Of a DNA stretch of 64,000 nucleotides, positions 37,917 through 46,940 are shown piece after piece. A model generated the notes under the pieces. That model did no database searches. It was not told the DNA's origin and saw only the letters and a program-made list of their open reading frames with translations. Numbering within the stretch: position 1 is the stretch's first letter; the number at the start of each line of letters is the position of its first letter. Origin of the DNA: Micromonospora andamanensis (GTDB lineage Bacteria > Actinomycetota > Actinomycetes > Mycobacteriales > Micromonosporaceae); contig NZ_BOOZ01000011.1 in NCBI RefSeq assembly GCF_016863495.1, positions 62,001-126,000 of the forward strand. The letters are read 5' to 3'. Made by a program: the position numbers and the translations under genes.

Positions 37917-39782
37917 ATGGCGGGGCGGATCCGGGACGAGGACATTGCGCTGGTCCGCGAGCGGACGTCCATCGCCGAGATCATCTCCGACACGGTGACG
38001 CTCAAGTCGGCCGGCGGCGGCAACCTCAAGGGGCTCTGCCCCTTCCACGACGAGAAGAGCCCGTCGTTCAACGTCTCGCCGGCCCGTAACGTCTGGTACT
38101 GCTTCGGCTGCGGCGCCGGTGGCGACGCGATCAAGTTCCTGATGGACGCGGAGCATCTCAGCTTCGTCGAGTCGGTGGAACGGCTCGCCGCCCGCGCCGG
38201 CCTGCAACTGCGCTACCTGGAGGACGACCGGTCGGCACCCCGGCCGAACCGCCCTCAGCAGGGCCAGCGGCAGCGGCTGGTCGCCGCGCACGCCGCCGCT
38301 GTCGAGTTCTACACCGCCCAGCTCACCACCGCCGGGGCGCGTACCGCCCGGGAGTTCCTGGCCGAGCGCGGCTTCGACCGGGCCGCCGCGCAGCGGTACG
38401 GCTGCGGCTTCGCCCCCGACGGGTGGGACCTGCTCACCAAGCACCTGCGTCAGCGTGGCTTCAGTCACGACGAACTGGTCACCGCGGGCCTGTCCCGACC
38501 GGCCCGCTCGGGCAGTCTGATCGACAGGTTCCGCAGGCGGCTGCTGTGGCCGATCCGGGACCTGACCGGCGACGTCATCGGCTTCGGTGCGCGCAAACTC
38601 TTCGCCGACGACGACGGTCCGAAGTACCTGAACACCCCCGAGACGCCGATCTACAAGAAGTCCCACGTGCTCTACGGCATCGACCAGGCCAAACGGGAGA
38701 TCGCCAAGCAGGGGCGGGTGGTGGTGGTCGAGGGCTACACCGACGTGATGGCCTGCCACCTGGCCGGTGTGCCGACAGCCGTGGCGACCTGCGGCACCGC
38801 GTTCGGCGCCGATCACATCGGTGTGCTGCGCCGGCTGCTGCTGGACACCGACGCGGTAGCTGGCGAGATCATCTTCACCTTCGACGGGGACGCGGCCGGG
38901 CAGAAGGCCGCGCTGCGCGCCTTCGACGACGACCAGCGCTTCGTCGGGCGTACCTTCATCGCGGTCAGCCCCGACAACATGGATCCGTGCGAGCTGCGCC
39001 TGGCAAAGGGTGACCTGGCCGTGCGTGACCTGGTCGCCCGCCGCGAGCCGCTCGTGGACTTCGCGCTGCGCCACGTGATCAGCCGGTACGACCTGGACAC
39101 CGTCGACGGTCGGGTCGAGGCGATGCGACGGGCCGCGCCCCTGGTGGCGAAGCTCAAGGACCGGGAGAAGCGGCCGGAGTACGTCCGTAAGCTCGCCGGT
39201 GACCTGGGCATGGAGATCGAGCCGGTGCAGCGGGCGGTGGCGACCGCCGCCTCGGGACGTCCGACGGACGGTCCGGCCGCGCGGCCCGTCCGGACCGAGC
39301 CGAGCGTGGACAGCCCACAGTCGATGGTCGAGCGGGAGGCGCTGAAGCTGGCCCTCCAGGAGCCGGTGCTTGCCGGTCCGATGTTCGACGCGGTCGAGGC
39401 GACCGACTACCGGCACCCGGTGCACGTGGCCGTGCGGGCGGCGGTCGCCGCGGCCGGCGGGGCCGCGTCGGCTGCCGGCGGCGCGGTATGGATCGAAGCG
39501 GTACGGGACGCGTGCGAGGACCTCGCCGCGCAAGCGCTTGTCGGAGAACTGGCCGTGGAACCGCTGCGGATCGACGGCGAGCCGGATCCGCGCTACGTCT
39601 CGATCACCATGGCCCGGTTGCAGTGGGGGTCGGTCACCGCACGCATCCGGGAGCTGAAGTCCCGGATCCAGCGGATCAATCCGGTAAACAACAAGGACGA
39701 GTACTTCGCCGCCTTCGGTGAGTTGCTCTCGCTGGAGCAGCACGCCCGTGCCCTGCGCGAGCAGGCGGCGGGAGGGTTGTAG
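37917..39782 (+). CDS. dnaG: DNA primase
   Basis: A 621-residue DnaG making RNA primers for replication. The zinc-binding CHC2 domain has CPFHDEKSPSF (Cys41, His44) and CFGCG (Cys62, Cys65). The TOPRIM core has VVVVEGYTDVMACHLAG and FDGDAAGQKAALRAFD. The C-terminal helicase-binding domain follows a short linker near residue 460. A GAGGAGGTGG ribosome binding site precedes the ATG. The 178-aa partner gene begins 2 nt after the stop. Confidence 0.96.
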   Translation: MAGRIRDEDIALVRERTSIAEIISDTVTLKSAGGGNLKGLCPFHDEKSPSFNVSPARNVWYCFGCGAGGDAIKFLMDAEHLSFVESVERLAARAGLQLRYLEDDRSAPRPNRPQQGQRQRLVAAHAAAVEFYTAQLTTAGARTAREFLAERGFDRAAAQRYGCGFAPDGWDLLTKHLRQRGFSHDELVTAGLSRPARSGSLIDRFRRRLLWPIRDLTGDVIGFGARKLFADDDGPKYLNTPETPIYKKSHVLYGIDQAKREIAKQGRVVVVEGYTDVMACHLAGVPTAVATCGTAFGADHIGVLRRLLLDTDAVAGEIIFTFDGDAAGQKAALRAFDDDQRFVGRTFIAVSPDNMDPCELRLAKGDLAVRDLVARREPLVDFALRHVISRYDLDTVDGRVEAMRRAAPLVAKLKDREKRPEYVRKLAGDLGMEIEPVQRAVATAASGRPTDGPAARPVRTEPSVDSPQSMVEREALKLALQEPVLAGPMFDAVEATDYRHPVHVAVRAAVAAAGGAASAAGGAVWIEAVRDACEDLAAQALVGELAVEPLRIDGEPDPRYVSITMARLQWGSVTARIRELKSRIQRINPVNNKDEYFAAFGELLSLEQHARALREQAAGGL

Positions 39783-39784
39783 GG

Positions 39785-40321
39785 ATGCCACTGTTCCGCC
39801 GCCGGCCCAAGCTGCCACCCGCCGACCGGCCGCCGCTGGAGCGCGACGAACGGGTACTGGCCTGGGCCGCCGCCGGCAACGGTGAGGGAGACGGGGTGGT
39901 GGTCGCCACCAACCTCGGGCTCTGGCTGCCGGGCCGGGGCCACCGGATCGGCTGGCACGACGTGGTCAAGGCGGTCTGGTCGGGTCGGGAACTGACGGTG
40001 ACGCCGGGCGAGCAGGTCGCCGAGCGGGACGGCTACCTGGTGGTCGCCGAGTTGCCGGCCGAGCAGTACCTGCTGCTCGACCCGGGTGACCTGCCGCACC
40101 AGGTACGCACCCGGGTCACCCGGTCCGTCGCGTACACCCAGCACCACGCCGTACCCGGCGGCTCCGGCCGCGTCGTCGGTCGCCGGGTTGCCGGTAGCGA
40201 CGGCCTGACCTGGATGGTCCACTACGACCCGGGAACCCCCACCGACGCCCCCGACGTCCTCGCCGAGACCGACCGCCTCGTCGCCACCGCCCGCGCCGCC
40301 ACCACCCCCACCGACCTCTAA
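39785..40321 (+). CDS. Conserved hypothetical protein downstream of dnaG
   Basis: A 178-residue soluble protein starting MPLFRRRPKLPPADRPPLERDERVLAWAAA. It is made of short strands (VVATNLGLWLPGRGHRIGWHDVVKAVWSGRELTV) like a PH-like or bacterial 'YokE/PH' domain, followed by a helical end. It is coupled to dnaG (2-nt gap), a pairing I have seen in other actinobacteria. The function is unknown; a role with primase is only suggested by linkage. Confidence 0.75.
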   Translation: MPLFRRRPKLPPADRPPLERDERVLAWAAAGNGEGDGVVVATNLGLWLPGRGHRIGWHDVVKAVWSGRELTVTPGEQVAERDGYLVVAELPAEQYLLLDPGDLPHQVRTRVTRSVAYTQHHAVPGGSGRVVGRRVAGSDGLTWMVHYDPGTPTDAPDVLAETDRLVATARAATTPTDL

Positions 40322-40348
40322 CCCTGCGCCCCGCCTTCCCTGCGCGTC

Positions 40349-40417
40349 GATCATGCACTTGTGGCACCGGAAATGGGCCGAATTATCCGCTCTGTTAGGT
40401 GCCACAACTCCATGATC
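40349..40417. repeat. Interspersed palindrome, GATCATG family
   Basis: Arm GATCATGCACTTGTGGCAC (40349-40367) pairs with GTGCCACAACTCCATGATC (40399-40417) at 17 of 19 positions; the loop is 31 nt. The loop start CGGAAATG resembles that at 17545 (CCGAAATG). It separates the dnaG operon from the ABC exporter genes. Confidence 0.7.
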
Positions 40418-40466
40418 GGCGGGTAATCGGGTGGGAAGTGTCGGGGCGGGTGTTTAGGGTCCGGGG

Positions 40467-41399
40467 GTGAACACGGGGCGACCACTCATTCAGGCACGGG
40501 GGCTGGTGAAGCGGTTCGGCGACTTCACCGCCGTCGACGGCATCGACGTGGAGGTCAGCGCCGGTGAGGCGTTCGGCTTCCTGGGACCCAACGGTGCCGG
40601 CAAGTCGTCAACCATGCGGATGGTGGGCTGCACCTCGCCGCCCAGCGGCGGGAAGCTGCGCATCCTGGGCATGGATCCGGTGCGGGACGGTCCGGCCATC
40701 CGGGCTCGGCTCGGCGTGTGTCCACAGCTCGACAACCTCGACCCCGAGCTGACCGTCCGGGAAAACCTGACGACGTACGCGCGCTACTTCGGCATTCCAC
40801 GCCGGGTGGCCCGGGCGCGGGCCACCGAGCTGCTCGACTTCGTGCAGCTCAGCGACCGGGCGGACAGCAAGGTCGAGCCGCTCTCCGGCGGGATGAAACG
40901 TCGGCTCACCATCGCCCGCGCGCTCGTCAACGAGCCCGACATCGTGCTGCTCGACGAGCCGACCACAGGTCTCGACCCGCAGGCCCGACACCTGGTCTGG
41001 GAACGGTTGTTCCGACTCAAGCAGCAGGGCGTCACCCTGGTTCTCACCACGCACTACATGGACGAGGCCGAGCAGCTCTGCGACCGGTTGGTCGTGATGG
41101 ACGGCGGCCGGATCGTCGCCGAGGGATCGCCGCGCGCGCTCATCGAGCGGCACGCCACCCGTGAGGTGGTCGAGCTGCGGTTCGCCGCCGAGTCGCAGGA
41201 GGCGTTCGCCGGCAAGCTGGACGCCCTGGGGGAGCGGGTCGAGGTGCTGCCCGACCGGATCCTGGTCTACGTGCCCGACGGCGACGCCACAGTGGCCGAG
41301 GTCGCCGCGCTCGGGCTGCACCCGACGAACGTGCTGGTCCGGCGCAGCAGCCTGGAGGACGTCTTTCTGCACCTGACGGGCCGCACCCTCGTCGACTGA
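40467..41399 (+). CDS. ABC-2 exporter ATPase (DrrA/NodI-like)
   Basis: A 310-residue ABC ATPase: Walker A GPNGAGKSS, Q-loop CPQLDNLDPELTVRENL, signature LSGGMKRRLTIARALVNEPDIVLLDEPTTGLDPQ with Walker B, and TTHYMDEAEQLCDRL. The C-terminal 90 residues are the DrrA-type regulatory tail (ATVAEVAALGLHPTNVLVRRSSLEDVFLHLTGR). With two ABC-2 permeases immediately downstream it forms an exporter for a hydrophobic compound or glycolipid. The start is GTG. No antibiotic biosynthesis genes are near, so the cargo is unknown. Confidence 0.92.
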   Translation: MNTGRPLIQARGLVKRFGDFTAVDGIDVEVSAGEAFGFLGPNGAGKSSTMRMVGCTSPPSGGKLRILGMDPVRDGPAIRARLGVCPQLDNLDPELTVRENLTTYARYFGIPRRVARARATELLDFVQLSDRADSKVEPLSGGMKRRLTIARALVNEPDIVLLDEPTTGLDPQARHLVWERLFRLKQQGVTLVLTTHYMDEAEQLCDRLVVMDGGRIVAEGSPRALIERHATREVVELRFAAESQEAFAGKLDALGERVEVLPDRILVYVPDGDATVAEVAALGLHPTNVLVRRSSLEDVFLHLTGRTLVD

Positions 41400-41423
41400 G
41401 CCAGACCACCGAAGGGGGCTGCC

Positions 41424-42212
41424 ATGACCCAACTGACCCGACCCGCCCTGCCTCGGGTGCCGGCGCTGCGGGTGCTCGAATACCACCTGGTGGGTTACCG
41501 GCGTACCTGGCGGGCCGGCGCCTTCTCGTCCTTTCTGCTGCCCACGCTCACCGTGCTCGGGTTCGGGCTGGGCGTCGGGGCGTACATCGACGGTGGTGTC
41601 GGTGGCGTCTCGTACCTGCAATGGATCGTCGGAGGTCTGCTCGCGTCGACGGCGTTGCAGGTGGCGATCGCCGAGTCGACGTGGCCGGTCTTCGGCAACC
41701 TCCAGTGGCAGAAGATCTACTTCGGGCAGCGCTCGTCACCGCTGCGGGTCGGCGACATCGTCGCCGGTCACCTGGCGTTCGTCCTGTTCCGGGTGCTGAC
41801 CGCCGTCATCGCGTTTCTCCTGGTGACCGGGGTGCTGGGGGCGCTGCGCTCGCCGTGGGCGGTGCTGACGGTGCCGGTGGCGGCGCTGCTCGCGCTGGCC
41901 GTCGCCGCACCCACCTTCGCGTACGCGGCATCCGTCGACTCGGACAGTTGGCTCGCCATGCTGTTCCGCTTCGCGGTGATCCCGATGACCCTGTTCGCCG
42001 GGGTGTTCTTCCCGGTGGAGTCGCTGCCGCTGGGATTGCGCTGGCTCGCGTACGTCACGCCGCTCTGGCACGCCGTGGACCTGTGCCGGGCGGCGGTGCT
42101 CGGCGTCGCCCCGGCCTGGTCGGTCGCCGGCCACCTGTGTTACCTGGCCGCCTGGGCGGCCGGCGGATGGCTGCTCGCCCGCCGCGTCTTCGCCCGCCGG
42201 CTCGTCGTCTAG
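41424..42212 (+). CDS. ABC-2 exporter permease 1
   Basis: A 262-residue permease with six membrane segments, typical of the DrrB/NodJ type: QWIVGGLLASTALQVAIAEST, then a segment rich in LVTGVLGALRSPW, and the end FFPVESLPLGLRWLAYVTPLWHAVDLCRAA. It pairs with the second permease 10 nt downstream. The two are homologous and probably form a heterodimeric channel. The ATG has a GAAGGGGG ribosome binding site. Confidence 0.88.
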   Translation: MTQLTRPALPRVPALRVLEYHLVGYRRTWRAGAFSSFLLPTLTVLGFGLGVGAYIDGGVGGVSYLQWIVGGLLASTALQVAIAESTWPVFGNLQWQKIYFGQRSSPLRVGDIVAGHLAFVLFRVLTAVIAFLLVTGVLGALRSPWAVLTVPVAALLALAVAAPTFAYAASVDSDSWLAMLFRFAVIPMTLFAGVFFPVESLPLGLRWLAYVTPLWHAVDLCRAAVLGVAPAWSVAGHLCYLAAWAAGGWLLARRVFARRLVV

Positions 42213-42221
42213 GAGAGGGTC

Positions 42222-43031
42222 ATGGTCACTCTGGTGCTGCCCCGGCTTGTCGACGTCTCGGCCGCGTCGCGGCGGTCCGCGTCGGTCACCGAGCGGAACG
42301 TCGCCGCCCTGAGGTCGGTCTACTGGCTGCTGCTCGTCTCCGGTTTCGTCGAACCGCTGCTCTACCTGCTCTCCATAGGCGTCGGGGTGGGCGCGTTGAT
42401 CGGCGACCTGACGCTGCCCAGCGGCGCGGTGGTCACGTACGCGGCCTTCGTCGCCCCGGCCATGCTCGCCTCGTCGGCGATGACCGGCGCGCTCGCCGAA
42501 ACCACGTTCAACTTCTTCGGGAAGATGAAGTACATGAAGCTGTACGACGGGGTGATCGCCACCCCGGTGCAGCCGTTCGAGATCGCCCTCGGCGAGCTGG
42601 CCTGGGCGATGCTGCGGGGCAGCGCGTATTCCGCCGCGTTCCTCGTGGTGATGGTGGTGATGGACCTGACCACGCCCGTGCGCGCACTCGCCGCGTTCCC
42701 GGCGGCGGTGCTCGTCGGCTTCGCGTTCGGCGCGGTCGGCATGGCGATCTCCACGTTCATGCGGAGCTGGCAGGACTTCGACCTGATGAGCTCGGCGCAG
42801 TTCGTGCTGTTCCTGTTCTCCGGCACCTTCGTGCCCGCCGAGGCGTACCCGGCGGTGCTGCGGTGGCTCGTCGAGGTGACTCCGCTCTACCGGGCGGTGC
42901 ACCTGATCCGGGCGCTGACCGTCGACACCGGCGGCTGGAGCTGGACGCTCGACGTGCTCTACCTGCTCGCGGTGCTGACCGCCGGCCTGCTCATCGCCTC
43001 CCGCCGCATGGGTCGCCTGCTCTACAAGTAA
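42222..43031 (+). CDS. ABC-2 exporter permease 2
   Basis: A 269-residue ABC-2 permease with six membrane segments, homologous to the preceding one: YAAFVAPAMLASSAMTGALAETTFNFFGKMKYMK near the middle and AEAYPAVLRWLVEVTPLYRAVHLIRAL near the end. It follows permease 1 after 9 nt with an AGGAGAGGGTC ribosome binding site. It completes the ATPase-permease-permease exporter. Confidence 0.88.
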   Translation: MVTLVLPRLVDVSAASRRSASVTERNVAALRSVYWLLLVSGFVEPLLYLLSIGVGVGALIGDLTLPSGAVVTYAAFVAPAMLASSAMTGALAETTFNFFGKMKYMKLYDGVIATPVQPFEIALGELAWAMLRGSAYSAAFLVVMVVMDLTTPVRALAAFPAAVLVGFAFGAVGMAISTFMRSWQDFDLMSSAQFVLFLFSGTFVPAEAYPAVLRWLVEVTPLYRAVHLIRALTVDTGGWSWTLDVLYLLAVLTAGLLIASRRMGRLLYK

Positions 43032-43093
43032 CCCACGCCCAAGGCGTCGCTGGCGCGGTCCCTGGGGCGTCGTCGGGCGTCGTGGGCGGCGAT

Positions 43094-43148
43094 CCGTGGC
43101 ACTCCAGGTGTCCTGAGCACGGCGTGTCGAGTATCAGGAGTGCCACGG
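43094..43148. terminator. 12-bp palindrome between convergent operons
   Basis: CCGTGGCACTCC (43094-43105) pairs perfectly with GGAGTGCCACGG (43137-43148), loop 31 nt. It lies between the 3' ends of the ABC-2 exporter operon and the TRAP/kinase operon, so it is probably a bidirectional terminator of the same general kind as the other palindromes. Confidence 0.6.
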
Positions 43149-43171
43149 TTCAGCGTCGCACCTCAACCGGG

Positions 43172-44140
43172 TCAGCCGCCCTGGTAGTAGCGGGCGGCGC
43201 CGGGGTGCAGGGGGATGGGGTCGGTGGTGGCGGCGGACTCGCGGTCGAAGTTGCGCGCCTCGGGGTGGGCCAGGGCCAGGTCGGTCTGGTAGGTGAAGAG
43301 CAGGCGGGTCAGGTCGTACGCCAGGTCGTCGGGCATCTCCGCGCTGACCAGGATCACGTTGGCGACAGTCACGGTCGGGGTGCCCGCTGGCGTGTCGTAG
43401 GCGTCGCGGGGCAGCTCGGCTGTGGTGTAGACCGAGCCGTGTGTCGCGGTCAACGGTTCGATCAGGTCGGCGACCGGCAGCAGCCGGAACCGGTCCGGCG
43501 CGCCGGTGAGCAGGTCGGCGATTCCCGGCGTGGGTAGTCCGCCGGAGAAGAACATCGCGTCGAGGGTGCCGCTGCGCATCCGGGCCACCGTCTCCGGCAG
43601 CGACAGCCGGGCCCGGCGTACGTCCCGCTCCGGATCGAGGCCGGCGGCGGCGAGCAGCCGACCGGCGATGACGTCGGTGCCGGACTTCGGCGAGCCGGTG
43701 GAGACCCGCCTGCCGCGCAGTGCCGCGAGGTCGGCGATCTGCGCGTCGGCCCGGACGATCACGTGGGTGTAGTTGCTGTAGACCCGGGCCAGCGCCCGGA
43801 TCGGCTGCGGCCGACCGTTGAAGGCACCCCGGCCGGCGCTGGCGTCCGCCGCCGTGTCGGCGAGGCTGAAAGCGATCTCCATGTCGCCGTCGACGAGCCG
43901 GGTGATGTTCTCCCCGGAGGCCCCGGTCGGTTCGGCCCGAGCCTCGTAGCCGGGCAGGTGGCGGCTGATGACGTCGGCGTAGCCGCCGCCCAGCTGGTAG
44001 TAGACGCCCGTGGTGTTGCCGGTGGCGAGGAAGATTCGCCCGTCGTGCCACGGTCGAGCCTGCGGGGTGCGCTCGGCGGCGCAGCCGGTGACGAGCGTGA
44101 CCGCCAGCAGTATCGCCACCCACCGCCGCCCCCGGCTCAT
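43172..44140 (-). CDS. TAXI-type TRAP solute-binding lipoprotein (second copy)
   Basis: A 322-residue periplasmic-type binding protein with lipobox VTGC (Cys20). It carries the TAXI-family signature ATGNTTGVYYQLGG (39-52) and later RVSTGSPKSGTDVIAGRLL, SGGLPTPGIADL and TVANVILVSAEMPDDLAY. It is a paralogue of the protein at 46941-47981. The ATG overlaps the roadblock stop by 4 nt. As the last gene of an operon with a sensor kinase, it may feed ligand to the transporter or act as the kinase's ligand receptor. Confidence 0.9.
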   Translation of the reverse strand: MSRGRRWVAILLAVTLVTGCAAERTPQARPWHDGRIFLATGNTTGVYYQLGGGYADVISRHLPGYEARAEPTGASGENITRLVDGDMEIAFSLADTAADASAGRGAFNGRPQPIRALARVYSNYTHVIVRADAQIADLAALRGRRVSTGSPKSGTDVIAGRLLAAAGLDPERDVRRARLSLPETVARMRSGTLDAMFFSGGLPTPGIADLLTGAPDRFRLLPVADLIEPLTATHGSVYTTAELPRDAYDTPAGTPTVTVANVILVSAEMPDDLAYDLTRLLFTYQTDLALAHPEARNFDRESAATTDPIPLHPGAARYYQGG

Positions 44141-44562
44141 GCGGGCACTCCACCGGGATGGTGGTCGGCCCAGGTCCGGGCCGCCGGTTCGAGCGCCTCG
44201 GCGACCCGCTGGACCAGCGTCGCGGTCTCGTAACCGACCTGACCCAGGTCACATCCGGCGGCGGCCAGTACGCCGAGCAGGGCGCGATCACCTACCGACA
44301 TCACGAGCATCACGCCGCCGTCCATGTCGACGATCTGCTGTCGGACCCGCCCCGCCGACATCAGCCGGGCGGCGCCGACGGTCAAACTGGCCAGGCCGCT
44401 GATGACGGCGGCGAGTTGGTCCGCCTGGTCGGTCGAGAGGTGCGGCGAGGCCGCCAGCCGCAGCCCGTCCCCGGAGACGGCGAGGGCGTGCGACACGTCC
44501 GGTACCTGCTCGGCGAAGTTCGCCAGGAGCCAGTCGAGGTCGGGGCTGCCAGTGGGCATCAT
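44137..44562 (-). CDS. Roadblock/LC7 domain protein (CvnB-like)
   Basis: A 141-residue roadblock protein: LDWLLANFAEQVPDVSHALAVSGDGLRLAASPHL, DQADQLAAVISGLASLTVGAARLM, then GGVMLVMSVGDRALLGVLAAAGCDLGQVGYETATLV. This is close to CvnB of actinobacterial conservons, which partners a membrane histidine-kinase-like CvnA and a small GTPase. The start codon shares one base with the kinase stop (TGATG), and the stop overlaps the next gene. The DUF742 (CvnC) and GTPase (CvnD) genes usually present are absent. Confidence 0.9.
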   Translation of the reverse strand: MMPTGSPDLDWLLANFAEQVPDVSHALAVSGDGLRLAASPHLSTDQADQLAAVISGLASLTVGAARLMSAGRVRQQIVDMDGGVMLVMSVGDRALLGVLAAAGCDLGQVGYETATLVQRVAEALEPAARTWADHHPGGVPA

Positions 44563-46877
44563 CAGGGTCTCCCGTTCGTCTGCTGGTTACGTCGCATCGC
44601 GTGGGCCACTCCGGCGGAGAGAGCGGACAGCCGGGCTCGCACCACCTCGGGGTCGAGCAGGTCCGGCGCGGCCTGCGGCGGCGGCACGTCGTGCAGTTCG
44701 GATTGAAGCCCGCCGCCGCGTACCCGCCGGGGCAGACCGACAGCAGTGGCGTCCCCGGGACCGGCGGTGCCGGGCCGCCAGGCCGACGTGCCGTTGCCCA
44801 ACACCGGCAACGTCATCGTCGGGGCCCGGTGCACGTCGAACTGGTCCGCCGCGGCACCGACCACTACGGGAGCGCCCCGGTGCCGGAACCAGGCGCCGCC
44901 GGCCGGGGCGACCGGACGACCGACGGTGGTCGGGCGGCCGGTGAGCTGTTCCATCCGGGTCAGTACCGCCTCCGGCACGTCCACCTGGGCAACCGTGCCG
45001 GCGCCGGCGCTGTGCAGCCGCACCTGGATGCCGTGTCGGGCGGCCAGGTGCGCCACCACGTGCAGGCCCATGCTGCCGGCTGCCGCACTGGACAACGCGG
45101 CCGGAGCGCGCAGCCGCTCGTTGATCTCGACCAGCCGGCTCTCGCCGATGCCGATGCCCTGGTCGTGTACCCGCAGGGTCAGCCCGTCGACGGTACGTCT
45201 ACCGTCCACATGCACGGGTGTGTGCGGCGGGGAGTACGAGGTGGCGTTCTCCAGCAGCTCGGCCAGCAGGTGCACCAGGTTGCCCACCGCCGAGCCCTGC
45301 ACACCCGCGGTGGGCACGTCGATCTCGACCCGGGCGTACTGTTCGATCTCGGAGGCGGCACCGCGTACGACGTCGGCCACCAGATGCGGACCGTCCTGCG
45401 ATCGTCCGGGTTCGCCCCCGGCGAGCACCAGCAGGTTCTCTCCGTTTCGTCGCATCCGGGCGGCGAGGTGGTCGAGGGCGAAGAGCCGGGCCAGCGCGTC
45501 CGGATCCGTCTCCTCGTGCTCGAAGTCGTCGAGCAGCCGCAACTGCCGGGTGATCAGGGTACGGATCCGGCGGGCCAGCGCCTCGACCATCCGGGTCACG
45601 TCCATCCGCAGCTCGGCCTGCTGGCCGGCGAGCCGCAGCGCGGCCCGGTTGACGGTGTCGAACGCCTCGGCCACCTGGGCGATCTCGTCGCGTCCCCTGC
45701 TGATTCCCGCGGTGAGCTGCGAGGCCGCGCCCTCGACCGGACCGCTCTCGCCGGCCGAGATGGCGGTGATCCGCTCGGGCAGCTCCCGATGGGCCATGGT
45801 CAGCGCGGCCACCCGCAGCCGGCGCAGCCGGCGGCTGGTGCGTACCGCGAGCAGCGCGGCGGTGACCAACGAGACAAGCGCCAGCGTGGCTGTGGAGCCG
45901 CCTGTGACAAGTGCCCGTTGACGGGCGTCGGCGGCCAGCTCGGCGGCGCGCCTGTCGAGTTCGTCGGAGAGCTCCCGGCCGAGCAGGTTGAACCGGCGGA
46001 TCGCGCCGCTCTGCGCCACGTACCAGGCGTCGCCGTCGGCGGCGAGCGCGGCCGGCTCGGTGTCGGCGTTCAACGCGCTGTCGCGCATCCGGCGCGCGGT
46101 GGAGACGTCCCCACCGGCGAGCAGCCGGGTGTACGCGTCGGCGGCGCGTTCCCCGGCGATCCGGGAGAACTCGGCCTGCCGTTGTTCCTGTGCTCCGCGT
46201 AGCCGGCCCAGCCTGACGAGTTCACCGTTGGCCAGCTCACCTCGGACGAAGATGGCCCGCAGCAGGTCGCGTTCCAGTGACGCCAGGTGTTCCTGGGCCG
46301 CGACGGCGGCCACCTCCCGGGCGCGGTTGGCCAGTTCGGGGTCGCGTAGCTGAGCGGGCAGCGCGTCGGCGACGGCGAGCAGAGACTCCACGAGTGCCAC
46401 GTAGACACCGTCGGCGTTGTCGGTGGTCAGCGCGGCGAGTCGGGCCTCGTCGAGCTGGTCGAGGTGCTCGGTCACGCCGTCGAGGGCGCGGCCGAGGTCC
46501 GGCGCGGTACGGCGGGCGTCGGAACTGGCGGTCCGGTAACGCTCGCTGGCCTCGTCGACCCGGCGTCGCTGGGCGTCGACAAGCTGCCGGCCGGAGGTTC
46601 CGCCGCGCTGGCGCAGCGCCGCCGTCTCGCCGAGTTCCCGTTCCAGCTCGTGCACCAGGGAGACGGTGGCGGTGGCGGTGCCGGCCAGCACCCGGGCCCG
46701 TTCGGCGTCGGTGGAGGCGGCCAGGGCGTCACCGGTCTGGATGGCACCCAGCACGAGCAGACCGGCGGTGGCGATCAGGATCGGGGCGAGCAGTTGGGTA
46801 CGCACGGACCACAGTCGGCCGGTGTGGTCGGACGGGCGGTTGTGCCGGCGTACGCGGGCCAGCGAGGACAGCGGCAC
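44562..46877 (-). CDS. Nitrate/nitrite-sensor-type histidine kinase (CvnA-like)
   Basis: A 771-residue membrane kinase. Segment 1 is at about 30-47, then an extracytoplasmic helical sensor of about 280 residues (NIT-type, with DGVYVALVESLLAVADALP), segment 2 at 327-346, and a HAMP-like helix. The CvnA dimerisation region is at about 430-490 (ALARRIRTLITRQLRLLDDFEHEETDPD). The ATPase domain has the N-box LLAELLENATSYSPP (537-551) and G1 HDQGIGIG (571-578). The last 150 residues are a Pro/Gly-rich tail. Position between two TAXI lipoproteins suggests it senses their ligand. The start is 63 nt after the first TAXI gene. Confidence 0.88.
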   Translation of the reverse strand: MPLSSLARVRRHNRPSDHTGRLWSVRTQLLAPILIATAGLLVLGAIQTGDALAASTDAERARVLAGTATATVSLVHELERELGETAALRQRGGTSGRQLVDAQRRRVDEASERYRTASSDARRTAPDLGRALDGVTEHLDQLDEARLAALTTDNADGVYVALVESLLAVADALPAQLRDPELANRAREVAAVAAQEHLASLERDLLRAIFVRGELANGELVRLGRLRGAQEQRQAEFSRIAGERAADAYTRLLAGGDVSTARRMRDSALNADTEPAALAADGDAWYVAQSGAIRRFNLLGRELSDELDRRAAELAADARQRALVTGGSTATLALVSLVTAALLAVRTSRRLRRLRVAALTMAHRELPERITAISAGESGPVEGAASQLTAGISRGRDEIAQVAEAFDTVNRAALRLAGQQAELRMDVTRMVEALARRIRTLITRQLRLLDDFEHEETDPDALARLFALDHLAARMRRNGENLLVLAGGEPGRSQDGPHLVADVVRGAASEIEQYARVEIDVPTAGVQGSAVGNLVHLLAELLENATSYSPPHTPVHVDGRRTVDGLTLRVHDQGIGIGESRLVEINERLRAPAALSSAAAGSMGLHVVAHLAARHGIQVRLHSAGAGTVAQVDVPEAVLTRMEQLTGRPTTVGRPVAPAGGAWFRHRGAPVVVGAAADQFDVHRAPTMTLPVLGNGTSAWRPGTAGPGDATAVGLPRRVRGGGLQSELHDVPPPQAAPDLLDPEVVRARLSALSAGVAHAMRRNQQTNGRP

Positions 46878-46940
46878 GGGGTTCTCCCGAGGTCGGGGCG
46901 GCCGGGCCGGGTGCCACGCGCCCGGCCCGGCCGCCGACGG

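Noticed and set aside
36111..39818. A 1235-codon minus-strand frame opposite the BCCT transporter and dnaG genes
   Set aside because: It has no known domain, is His/Arg/Gly/Pro-biased and lies opposite well-supported genes; it is a G+C shadow.
40467..43031. Antibiotic resistance/biosynthesis cluster around the DrrA-like exporter
   Set aside because: No biosynthetic genes flank it; only the exporter is present.
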